Notes under the pieces: model-generated
Told to the model about the DNA's origin: nothing
Databases searched by the model: none
Seen by the model: only the letters and a program-made list of their open reading frames with translations
Assembly: GCA_025360065.1 (NCBI GenBank)
Contig: JANYCX010000025.1
Span: 1 to 34,163, forward strand
Direction: 5' to 3'
Length of the DNA: 34,163 bases
Source: Acetobacteraceae bacterium
GTDB lineage: Bacteria > Pseudomonadota > Alphaproteobacteria > Acetobacterales > Acetobacteraceae
Program-made: the position numbers and the translations under genes
Part shown: positions 17,077 through 25,351 of the stretch, one piece after another
Position numbering within the stretch: position 1 is the stretch's first letter
Layout: each line of letters begins with the position of its first letter

Positions 17077-18794
17077 CCGCGATTGCTCCTGATACGTCGG
17101 GGATGAATTTCTACCGCGCCGACCCGTCGCTGGCGGATGTGCTGCGGCTGTATTTGCCCACCGATTTGTTCGCCCATATCGATCCGCATCTCGACCGGCT
17201 CGGCGCGCTCGCCGGCGGCAGGTTGGATGAGTGTGCGCGGCTGGCTGATCGCCATACTCCTGTACTGCATCATCGCGACCGCTTCGGGCGCGACGTCCAG
17301 CATATCGAATATCACCCGGCCTACCGCGAACTTGAAGCGGCAGCCTTCGGGCAGTTCGGCATCCATGCGATGTCGCACCGCAAGGGCATTCTTGGCTGGG
17401 CCGGAACCTACCCCTCCGTCGCCAAGCACGCCTTCACCTATCTGTTCAATCAGGCTGAGTTCGGACTGGGCTGTCCGATCAATGTCACCGATGGCGCGGC
17501 GATGCTGCTGTCGCGGTTTGGCACTGTTGACTTGAAGGCGAAATATCTCGACGGCCTGACCCAGACCGACATGGCGCTGCTGACCCAGGGCGCCCAGTTC
17601 ATGACCGAAAAAGAAGGTGGATCGGATGTCGGCGCACTGACCACGCGTGCAATTCCCGATGGCGATCATTTCCGGCTCTATGGCGAAAAATGGTTCTGTT
17701 CCAACGCCGATGCGCCGGTGGTGACTTTGCTGGCCAGGCCAGAGGGCGCGGGGCCCGGGACGCGCGGTGTGGGATTATTCCTGATGCCGCGCATTTTGGA
17801 TGATGGCAGCCCCAACCATTATCGGATCGTGAGGCTCAAGGACAAGCTCGGCACACGGTCAATGGCGTCGGGCGAAATCAAATTTGACGGCGCAATCGCC
17901 TATCCGCTCGGCCGTCTGGATCGCGGCTTTGTGCAAATGGCCGAAATGGTCAACTGGTCGCGGCTGTCCAACGGGGTGAAATCGACTGCGCTGATGCGCC
18001 GCGCCCTGCACGACGCCGAAACCGTCGCCCATGGCCGTGTGGTGTTTGGCAAACGCATCATCGATCTGCCGCTGGCACGTCGGCAATTGCTCAAAATCAT
18101 GCTGCCGATGGAGCAGGCGCTGTCGTTGTGTTTCGCCACCGCATCCGCGCTGGATCGCGCCGAGGCGGGCAGCCAGGACGCGGCGACTTTATTGCGCATT
18201 CTGACCCCGGTATTGAAATTTCGCGCGACCCGCGATGCCCGCAAGGTTTGCGGCGATGCGCTCGAATTTCGTGGCGGGATTGGCTATGTCGAAGAATTTG
18301 TCACCCCAAGATTGCTGCGTGATGCCCATCTCGGCTCGATCTGGGAAGGCACTGGCAATATCGTGGCGCTCGATGCGTTGACCCGCGCGGTGGGCCGCCA
18401 TGGCGCTGAGGCAGCCCTGCTGGCGGAACTGCACGCCAAGCTCGATGACGTGCCGAAGGCCTGGGCGGATCGATTGCGCGGGCTGGTCGATCGCGCGATT
18501 GGCTTTGCCCGACAGGTCGCGGGCGATGCCGCGCATGAGGGCGATGCGCGCCGCGCGACCAGCACGCTGTATCATGTTGCCAGTGCTGTCACGCTCGCCT
18601 GGGAAGGCAGCCAAATTCATGCCGCACGCGGCGATGCGCGGCGGTTGCTGCTGTCGAGGCTGGTGGTGGATCAGCGGCTCGCGCCGGCCGATCCGTTTGG
18701 CGTGACGCCGGGTGGCGGTGGATTGGAGGATGCGGTGCTGGCGAAACGGGCGGTGCCAATGGCCGAGGCGCTCGGTTTGTTGGGGTATGCCTAA
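17073..18794 (+). CDS. Acyl-CoA dehydrogenase family protein, AidB-like subfamily
   Basis: 573 aa; LLTQGAQFMTEKEGGSDVG, YGEKWFCSNADAPVV, GGIGYVEEFVTPRLLRDAHLGSIWEGTGNI. Confidence 0.87.
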   Translation: MTAIAPDTSGMNFYRADPSLADVLRLYLPTDLFAHIDPHLDRLGALAGGRLDECARLADRHTPVLHHRDRFGRDVQHIEYHPAYRELEAAAFGQFGIHAMSHRKGILGWAGTYPSVAKHAFTYLFNQAEFGLGCPINVTDGAAMLLSRFGTVDLKAKYLDGLTQTDMALLTQGAQFMTEKEGGSDVGALTTRAIPDGDHFRLYGEKWFCSNADAPVVTLLARPEGAGPGTRGVGLFLMPRILDDGSPNHYRIVRLKDKLGTRSMASGEIKFDGAIAYPLGRLDRGFVQMAEMVNWSRLSNGVKSTALMRRALHDAETVAHGRVVFGKRIIDLPLARRQLLKIMLPMEQALSLCFATASALDRAEAGSQDAATLLRILTPVLKFRATRDARKVCGDALEFRGGIGYVEEFVTPRLLRDAHLGSIWEGTGNIVALDALTRAVGRHGAEAALLAELHAKLDDVPKAWADRLRGLVDRAIGFARQVAGDAAHEGDARRATSTLYHVASAVTLAWEGSQIHAARGDARRLLLSRLVVDQRLAPADPFGVTPGGGGLEDAVLAKRAVPMAEALGLLGYA

Positions 18795-18848
18795 TACCAA
18801 GCGCCCTTGATGTTGACCCATGAAGAATGGGTCAACGGCGCTTGCTAT
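18794..18848. repeat. REP-like/terminator-like long inverted repeat immediately after the acyl-CoA dehydrogenase stop
   Basis: ATACCAAGCGCC ... TTGACCCAT-GAAGA-ATGGGTCAA ... GGCGCTTGCTAT (outer arms 11/12 complementary, inner 9-bp stem perfect). Confidence 0.8.
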
Positions 18849-18856
18849 AAGTCTTT

Positions 18857-18904
18857 GCTTGGCGCACCGCCGCCGGCCAACCCGGTGCGCAATACCAAGC
18901 GCCC
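18857..18904. repeat. Second inverted repeat sharing the AATACCAAGCGCCC arm
   Basis: GCTTGG-CGCACCG ... CGGTGCG-CAATACCAAGCGCCC; 8-bp perfect stem GCGCACCG/CGGTGCGC; AATACCAAGCGCCC repeated from 18793. Confidence 0.6.
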
Positions 18905-18952
18905 GAATGGCTGGAAGAGTCAGCCTATCGGAGTGACGTAATGCCACGTGCC

Positions 18953-19090
18953 CTATCTATTGACCGTCGCCCATTCTCGCTTTCCGATCGATCGTATGCG
19001 ATCAGGATCGTTGATGCGGAACATCCAGGCGCTTCTGCACGCCTCGACGATGTCGTCGTAGGTATCCCAGACGCGTGCGGAGAGTTTGTT
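18953..19090 (-). pseudogene. C-terminal remnant of an IS630-family-like transposase
   Basis: Minus frame NKLSARVWDTYDDIVEACRSAWMFRINDPDRIRSIGKREWATVNR*, recognisable as the IS630 transposase C-terminus (..DAxxxAWxxLxxDPxRIRSIGxRxWAxV..); DDE catalytic core absent. Confidence 0.75.
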
Positions 19091-19317
19091 GGCGCGCGAT
19101 GAAACCGCCGCACCGCCCGGTTGAGCCGGCCTCACAGCAGCAGCGTAATCCCCGCCAGATGCGGCATCTTCAGCAGCCGGCGCGCAATCAACCCACCCAG
19201 CCCCGCCATGATCGCAGCAAAACGCCACGCCAGTTCTGGCGCGGTGTCGGGCAGATCGAAGGGGATTTTTGATGTAGTAATGGCATTTTTATTAACATAT
19301 TCGTGCCGCCATGGCAA
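19091..19317 (-). pseudogene. Degraded small ORF (unknown function) interrupted by an in-frame stop and by the IS630 remnant
   Basis: Minus frame ...FDLPDTAPELAWRFAAIMAGLGGLIARRLLKMPHLAGITLLL*GRLNRAVRRFHRA continues in one frame across a TGA at 19132-19134, then runs into the transposase remnant. Confidence 0.4.
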
Positions 19318-19338
19318 GCATTCTTCGCGCCGAGGCCG

Positions 19339-21489
19339 CTACAACCCGCTTTCCCGCACCACCACCGCGACCGCCCGATCGTAAATCCGCCGCAGCGGGC
19401 TCATCCGGACGCCATCGATGCTGATCGCCCCGCGCTGGCGGCGCAGCACCGGCATCGGCGCCTGCAACCGCAACAGCACCCGATAAACCGCGTGTTCCGG
19501 CACCAGCCGCCCGGCCGCATCGCGGCGCACCGCCAACCCACCGCCATGGATGGATGCCAGATCCTGGGCTTCAAGCACCCGCGCCGACCCAGGGCTGGTG
19601 GCGATCACGACAAGGTCGAGCACATCGCCGCCATCTTCGGGGTAGAACCGCGCCGTCGAACCAGGCGCAAAGCGGGTAACATCGCCCTCATCGACATAAG
19701 CCTCCACCACCGGGTCGGCCGGGTCAATCAGCACGCCGAGCAATTCGCGGCGCGGCAGGGTCGAACCCAGCCGCAAGGCCCATGGTACATCGGTCAGCAC
19801 GCCGGCGAAGGGGGCAACGATGGTTTGCGCGTCCTGCTCGACGGCAATGCTGCGGAGTTCGGCGAGCGCCTGTTCGAGCGATTTTTTCGCCTCAGCGAGG
19901 GTCCCGGCCCGGCTCGGGTCAAAGGCGAGGCCAAGCAAATCGGCGCGCAAGCCATCAACGGTGGCCTGCGCTTGGCGGCGGCGCCATATCAGCGGTTCGG
20001 AGCCGAGCTGGAACAGAACCTCGCCCGCGGCGACTTTGCGTCCATCGGGGCTGGCGCGCTGCAACTCCCCGGCGGTGGCGGTGAAGATCGCGGCCTGGCG
20101 ATTGGCGCGCAGCACCGCGGGGGCGGAAATTTCGGTGCGCCAGGGCAACGCCAGGATCAGCAGAACCAGGGCTGCAAGGGTGATGGTAAACCACGTCCGG
20201 GCATTGATCCGGCGTGGCCGCAGGCTGGTGATCCAGGCCCGCATCTCACGCATAATGGGCCGGGCGATGAACCACCAGATTTCCACCGCCATCAGAAACA
20301 ACCCCAGCAGTTTGAAGGCAAGGTGATAGACCAGCACCGCGATGCCAAGAAACAGGAAAAACCGGTAAACCCAGGTGCAATAGGCATAGACCAGCATCAG
20401 CCGGCCTGTGTGGGCAGGCAATATCTCGGGTGGCGGGGCACCAAAATCGAATAGGATTTCCCGCAGCCGCCAGCGCCCGAGGGCAAAGGCGCGGTCCTGC
20501 AAATTCGGGATGTCGAACCCGTCCGACAGCAAATAATACCCGTCAAAGCGCATCAGCGGGTTGAGGTTGATGGCAAGCGTAATCAACCAGGTCGAACTGC
20601 ACAGCAAAAAGGCGGCGGTGCGCAACGATCCGTCCGACAGCATCGCCCAGGCGAGCGCCGCGAACACCGCCAGCACCAGTTCGGCGGCCATGCCCGACGC
20701 ATCGACGATCAGCCGCTGCCGCCGATCGGTCAGCCGCCAAGCATCGGTGGTATCGGTCCACAGCACCGGCCACAGCACCAGCAGCGCCACCCCCATCGCC
20801 GGCACCTTGCAGCCGAAATGGCGGGCGGCAAGGCCATGGCCGATTTCGTGGATGACCTTGGCGCATGACAGCGCGACCCCGACCAAGAACGCGCCTTCGA
20901 GGGAAAACAGCTCCTGAAAACTATGGGTGAAGCCATCCCATTGCCGGCCGACATGATAGAACGCCACCAGCGCCAGCACCGCCATCACCGCGACAAAGCC
21001 CTGGGTGAAGACAAAATTGGTCGCCGGCACCAAGGCTGCCAGCACGCGATCGGGATTGACCAGCCGCAGGCGCAAAAACAGGTAGTTCTTCAACAACCAG
21101 CCCGCCGCGCCAAGCTTGCCGGCCCCGGCTTCGGCCATCAACTGCGCAAGGCCGATCGGGCCGGATGGCACAACCAGCCCGGCATGGGCCAAAAACCCAG
21201 CCATCACCTCGACATCGCGAACCGTGGCGCGGATGGTGGTCTGCGCGCTGACCGCTTGGGCAATCGCGGTCGGGTCACCCAGATCCCAGCGCGACAGGAT
21301 TTCGAACTCCATCCAGCCAATGCGGATGAAGCGGTGGCGCGCCGGGTCGTGGATGGTCCAGCTTGGGATGCCGGCCGCGCCCGCCGGGCCGGGCAGCAAT
21401 TGCAGATCCTGCCGCAATGCCGGCAACGCGGCGGCCGGACGCGCAACCCGGCCGGCAATCCCGGACGGGAGGCTTACAACGCCAGCCAT
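19339..21489 (-). CDS. Site-2-protease-like M50 membrane metallopeptidase with N-terminal PqqD-like region and C-terminal HlyD/biotin-lipoyl-like adaptor domain
   Basis: HEIGH (HExxH) and LNPLMRFDGYYLL (NPxxxxDG-type second S2P motif), several TM segments, HlyD-like ISAPAVLRANRQAAIFTATAGELQRASPDGRKVAAGEVLFQL...IVAPFAGVLTDV. Start ATG 21489 or 21525. Confidence 0.85.
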   Translation of the reverse strand: MAGVVSLPSGIAGRVARPAAALPALRQDLQLLPGPAGAAGIPSWTIHDPARHRFIRIGWMEFEILSRWDLGDPTAIAQAVSAQTTIRATVRDVEVMAGFLAHAGLVVPSGPIGLAQLMAEAGAGKLGAAGWLLKNYLFLRLRLVNPDRVLAALVPATNFVFTQGFVAVMAVLALVAFYHVGRQWDGFTHSFQELFSLEGAFLVGVALSCAKVIHEIGHGLAARHFGCKVPAMGVALLVLWPVLWTDTTDAWRLTDRRQRLIVDASGMAAELVLAVFAALAWAMLSDGSLRTAAFLLCSSTWLITLAINLNPLMRFDGYYLLSDGFDIPNLQDRAFALGRWRLREILFDFGAPPPEILPAHTGRLMLVYAYCTWVYRFFLFLGIAVLVYHLAFKLLGLFLMAVEIWWFIARPIMREMRAWITSLRPRRINARTWFTITLAALVLLILALPWRTEISAPAVLRANRQAAIFTATAGELQRASPDGRKVAAGEVLFQLGSEPLIWRRRQAQATVDGLRADLLGLAFDPSRAGTLAEAKKSLEQALAELRSIAVEQDAQTIVAPFAGVLTDVPWALRLGSTLPRRELLGVLIDPADPVVEAYVDEGDVTRFAPGSTARFYPEDGGDVLDLVVIATSPGSARVLEAQDLASIHGGGLAVRRDAAGRLVPEHAVYRVLLRLQAPMPVLRRQRGAISIDGVRMSPLRRIYDRAVAVVVRESGL

Positions 21490-22826
21490 TGTCGCAAGGT
21501 CGCCATCGGGCGGCGCAGTAACCACAACAGCAATGGGCGGGGTTCGCCGTAAACCTTGGCGGTGCCCTTCAGGCCCAGGCGCTGCGGCTCGGCATCCGGA
21601 TCGAGGGTGGCGCGAAACACATAGGACAACACGCCGTCGGCCGCCGTCGCACTGCCATAACTTGCAAAGCTGAGCTTGGCGCCCACCGGCTGGTCGGGGG
21701 CGATGTTGCCGAAAAACTGGACCTCGGACCCGACCGCAAAGGTCGCGATTTCGCCAACCGGCACCTGCATTTCGATCAACCGCGAGGCAGGGCCCGCGAT
21801 CAGCATGATGCGCTCGCCGATCTCGACCGGGCGGCCGATCCAGTCGCTGGCATCGTTGAACACCGCAATTCCGTCGGTCGCCGCCACCACCCGGGCGCGT
21901 TGCAACAGGCTGGTCTGGTAGCCGAGCTCGGCAGCCTGCTGCTCCATCTTGCTTTTCAGCAGCGCCAGCCGCCCACGGGCCCGCAGATCGGCCACGGCTT
22001 CGCGCGATACCTGGGAATATTCGACCTGCGCCAGTTCGAGCGCTTTCTGCGCCACCTCGACCCGGCTGGCGAGTTGGGTGGTATCGAGCGTCAACAGCGC
22101 CTCGCCGGCTTTAACCAGGGCATTCGGTGCAACCAGCACGTTTTCGATCACCCCGGCGAAGGGCGCGCGGATCGGGGTGGGATCAACCGGCACCACCTCG
22201 GCGGGGGCCAGAATCGAGCTGCGCGCTGGCAGCATCATCGCGGCCACCGCCATCAGGCCAAGGGCTGCGAAAACCAGATTGCGCCGCCCGTGATGCAGAC
22301 GCGGCAGACGGCGGCGGCGGCGCAGGTCGTGCCAGATCAGGGCTTGGGAATAGCTCGCAGTCAGGGCTTGCAGCAATGCCGCCTCGCCATCGGTCCATGG
22401 ATCGTGCCGGGCGAATACCAACCCGCCGGCAAGCACGCCATCGGGGGAGGTAAGCGGGCACCACAAGGCACATTCGGGCAGATGCTCGGGCCAGTTGGCC
22501 GCAAGCGCGGGCGGCAGGTTGGCCGCCGTGCAGGCGCGGATCTGGCCGGCATCGGGCAGGCGCGACAAATGACGCAGCACCGCGCGCATCCAGGTTGCGT
22601 AAGGTCCGTCCTGATCCGGATTGCCAGCGCCGGACAGCACCAACTTGCGGGTGTGGGGCTGCCACAAGGCGGCCTGCATGTAGGGCACGATGGAAATGGT
22701 CTCATTGACCATCAGAAAGCCAAGCTCGTCCCGCTTGGCGGTCCGCGCCTGCAACTGCACCTGCAACACCGCCGACAGGCGCAGCATCTGTTGATTGGCG
22801 CCGGCCGAAACCGTGTCGCCCATCAC
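21474..22826 (-). CDS. HlyD-family membrane adaptor with N-terminal GAF-like cytoplasmic domain
   Basis: N-terminal soluble ~155 aa GAF-like, one TM (NLVFAALGLMAVAAMML), then APAEVVPVDPTPIRAPFAGVIENVLVAPNALVKAGEALLTLD...VVAATDGIAVF (barrel-sandwich halves). GTG 22826 or ATG 22823 start overlapping upstream stop. Confidence 0.82.
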   Translation of the reverse strand: MMGDTVSAGANQQMLRLSAVLQVQLQARTAKRDELGFLMVNETISIVPYMQAALWQPHTRKLVLSGAGNPDQDGPYATWMRAVLRHLSRLPDAGQIRACTAANLPPALAANWPEHLPECALWCPLTSPDGVLAGGLVFARHDPWTDGEAALLQALTASYSQALIWHDLRRRRRLPRLHHGRRNLVFAALGLMAVAAMMLPARSSILAPAEVVPVDPTPIRAPFAGVIENVLVAPNALVKAGEALLTLDTTQLASRVEVAQKALELAQVEYSQVSREAVADLRARGRLALLKSKMEQQAAELGYQTSLLQRARVVAATDGIAVFNDASDWIGRPVEIGERIMLIAGPASRLIEMQVPVGEIATFAVGSEVQFFGNIAPDQPVGAKLSFASYGSATAADGVLSYVFRATLDPDAEPQRLGLKGTAKVYGEPRPLLLWLLRRPMATLRQWLAL

Positions 22827-23614
22827 GGCGCGCTGGGCGGTGGGCTCAACTCCGCCTGCCCGCTCATCCCCGGCAGCAGGCCCGCTACCGCACCGCTGAT
22901 GCGGCCATAGGCCTTCACCGACTGGCTGACACTATCAACCTTGCCGGACAGGCGGATAATGGCGGCCTGGTAGGTTTTGCCGGTTTCCTGGATATGGGCG
23001 GTGAAAACCGTGCCCTCGCGCAACCAAGCAAGCCAGCGCGATGGCAGAATGAGTTCGAGTTCGAGCTCCTGTTCGCTGACCAGTTCCAGCAAGGGCGCAC
23101 CAGCGGCGACCCATTCGAAATTGCGCGCCATAACAGTGCCAACCCGGCCGGCAAACGGGGCGTGGACCACGCAGCTTTCGGCGTTGGCCTCGGCGATGAC
23201 CAGATCGGCCTGCGCCTCGGCCACCTCGGACACCGCAAGCTGATACTCGGCGGTGTTGTTGGTGCCAAGTTGGCGCAGCTTGGCACTGATGTCGAGCTGG
23301 CGCTGCTTTTTGCTGAGCGTCGCCTTGCTGCGCGCGACCACACCGTCGATCTGGGCACAGAAAAACCGTGCGATGACCTGGCCAGACTTAAAACGATCGC
23401 CATCGCGCAACGGAAATTCATTGAGCCGGCCGGCCATCGGCGCACCGATCACCGCGTCGAGCCGGGCGACAACCTGCACCCCGATCCCGGAATCGAGCGG
23501 CAATGCGCGCGGCGCCGGTATTGGCTGGGCGGTGGCCATTGTGGCGGCCAGAATCAGCGCTGCACCCAAAATACCGCCGCGCGACAGGCTCGGTCCGCAC
23601 GCCTTGCCCGGCAT
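22823..23614 (-). CDS. HlyD/RND-type periplasmic adaptor subunit
   Basis: Signal peptide (GILGAALILAATMATAQP), DAVIGAPMAGRLNEFPLRDGDRFKSGQVIARF...CVVHAPFAGRVGTVMARNFEWVAAGAPLLELV. Confidence 0.85.
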   Translation of the reverse strand: MPGKACGPSLSRGGILGAALILAATMATAQPIPAPRALPLDSGIGVQVVARLDAVIGAPMAGRLNEFPLRDGDRFKSGQVIARFFCAQIDGVVARSKATLSKKQRQLDISAKLRQLGTNNTAEYQLAVSEVAEAQADLVIAEANAESCVVHAPFAGRVGTVMARNFEWVAAGAPLLELVSEQELELELILPSRWLAWLREGTVFTAHIQETGKTYQAAIIRLSGKVDSVSQSVKAYGRISGAVAGLLPGMSGQAELSPPPSAP

Positions 23615-23619
23615 GCCGA

Positions 23620-25320
23620 CTATCCCGCTCGCGCCGCCGACGCAACGATATGTGCCCCCGCCGGGTTGGCAGGTTTGCGGCGCACAACCGAAACCGGCTT
23701 GGCCGCAGCCGGCAGCGACGCGGCTGCCGCGACAACCGGGGCCGGAATAGTCGTCGGTGCGTCGGCCGCGGCGGTCTGGACGGGGATCAGATCAGGCAAC
23801 TGCCCGGCCTCCCAGCCGGCAATCGCCACCGTCACCCGCTGGACCAGGGTCGGCAGATCGTCGAGATCGGCATTGGGCGGCACCAGATCGACACCAACCG
23901 ATGAATAAACGCCGGCGAGTGAGCTGTGCACCGCGGCCGTCGAGCGATCGCGTTGCAAGCGGGCGACCAGCCCCGAAAGATTGCGCCGCAAGACCTCGGC
24001 TTCCGATTCCGTGCCGGCCTGCGCGGCATTGCGGGCATATTTCTGGATATCGCTTTCGACCTCGTCGGCCTGTTTTGCCATCCGGAGATCGTCGAGGGTG
24101 CCGAGATATTGCCGGTACGTAAGGTTGATTTGGGTAAGCGCCGCAACACTCAACGCGAGGCGGCGCTGCTGGGTGATTTCAAGCGATTGTTCGGCCACCG
24201 CAATCGCCTTGGGTCCCTGGATCAGCGATAGCAGGTTCCAGGTTGCACGGACCCCGAGCAAGCCCCACGCGTTGTTGTAGAGATAGCGGTTGGAATCGTA
24301 GTTCACGCTGCCGAGCACGCCGATGCCCGGCATCATACGGATCATTTCCTTGTAAATGTCCTGGCGGTCGATCTTTTCCTGATAGGCCTCGATCCGCAAT
24401 TCAGGCCGCAGCGCCAGGCCGGTTTCTTCCAGCCGGCTTATATCCAGATTAAGGGTTTGCGGCGCGATCGCGGCCGACACCGGCACCAGGGACAGTTTTT
24501 GGGTCGGCGGCACGTTGATCAGCGATGCCAGTTGGATTTTGGCATCAATAAGGTCGGCGCGTATATGATGCAGTTCGGTGATGACCTGCAGCAGATTATG
24601 CTGAAAATCGAGCGTCGCCAGCTGCGGCTGCAACCCGTTGCGCGATGCTGCGCGCGATCCATCGAGCACTTTTTGCGCCCGCGCCAGCAATGGTTCAACC
24701 TGCGGCAGCAGTTCCTCGGACGCTGCTGCCCGCCAATAGGTGTCAGTCACCGACCGCAGGATGTTCTCGATCACCTTGCGTCGCCGTTCCAACGCCACCA
24801 GCGCGCGATAGCCCTGCTGCTTGGCCTGGAAATAGCTCACCCCGGCATCGAGCAGGTTCCACGACAATTCCATGTTGCCGTAATAGTGCCGCGGTTCCTC
24901 GGAATAGGAATAATCCAATGATTCAAGCCCGGTGCGCTCAGCTACGCTTCTCGCCGAGTTTCGGCTGGTGCGCCAGGTGTAGCCGGCATCGGCCGCCAGA
25001 CGCGGCAGCATTTGGGCAAAGGCGAGATCGACCTGACGTTCCTGCAAGGTCGTTTCAGCTTTGGCAAGCTGGGTATCGTAATTATATTTCAAGGTCCGCG
25101 CGATCGCGTTCGCGAGAGTGAGCTTACCTTCATGCGGGATATAGTTCTTTTGCAACGTCGCAAAATCGCTGCGCGCGCGATCGAGGTGCTGCTCGGCGGT
25201 AATCGCCTCGGGCCGCAAATTGCAAGCGCCCAGCAGCATGATTGTTCCCAGCAGCGATGCACGAAACACGCTGCGTGCCGTGGCAGATGGTTTGGTTCGG
25301 CGATCGAGGGTCAGGCGCAT
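23620..25320 (-). CDS. TolC-family outer membrane efflux lipoprotein
   Basis: Start ATG 25320; lipobox LLGAC; OEP-type repeats (LTLANAIARTLKYNYDTQLAKAETTLQERQVDLAFAQMLPRL; RIEAYQEKIDRQDIYKEMIRMMPGIGVLGSVNYDSN). Confidence 0.85.
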   Translation of the reverse strand: MRLTLDRRTKPSATARSVFRASLLGTIMLLGACNLRPEAITAEQHLDRARSDFATLQKNYIPHEGKLTLANAIARTLKYNYDTQLAKAETTLQERQVDLAFAQMLPRLAADAGYTWRTSRNSARSVAERTGLESLDYSYSEEPRHYYGNMELSWNLLDAGVSYFQAKQQGYRALVALERRRKVIENILRSVTDTYWRAAASEELLPQVEPLLARAQKVLDGSRAASRNGLQPQLATLDFQHNLLQVITELHHIRADLIDAKIQLASLINVPPTQKLSLVPVSAAIAPQTLNLDISRLEETGLALRPELRIEAYQEKIDRQDIYKEMIRMMPGIGVLGSVNYDSNRYLYNNAWGLLGVRATWNLLSLIQGPKAIAVAEQSLEITQQRRLALSVAALTQINLTYRQYLGTLDDLRMAKQADEVESDIQKYARNAAQAGTESEAEVLRRNLSGLVARLQRDRSTAAVHSSLAGVYSSVGVDLVPPNADLDDLPTLVQRVTVAIAGWEAGQLPDLIPVQTAAADAPTTIPAPVVAAAASLPAAAKPVSVVRRKPANPAGAHIVASAARAG

Positions 25321-25351
25321 GCGGGTATCTTCCGTTGGTCGTCGAATAGGG

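Noticed and set aside
19303-20454. 383-aa plus-strand ORF
   Set aside because: Antisense to the M50-HlyD CDS; composition (H/Q/R/P-rich) typical of shadow ORFs in GC-rich DNA.
21900-22910. 336-aa plus-strand ORF
   Set aside because: Antisense to the HlyD adaptors; Q/R/G-rich shadow translation without domain features.
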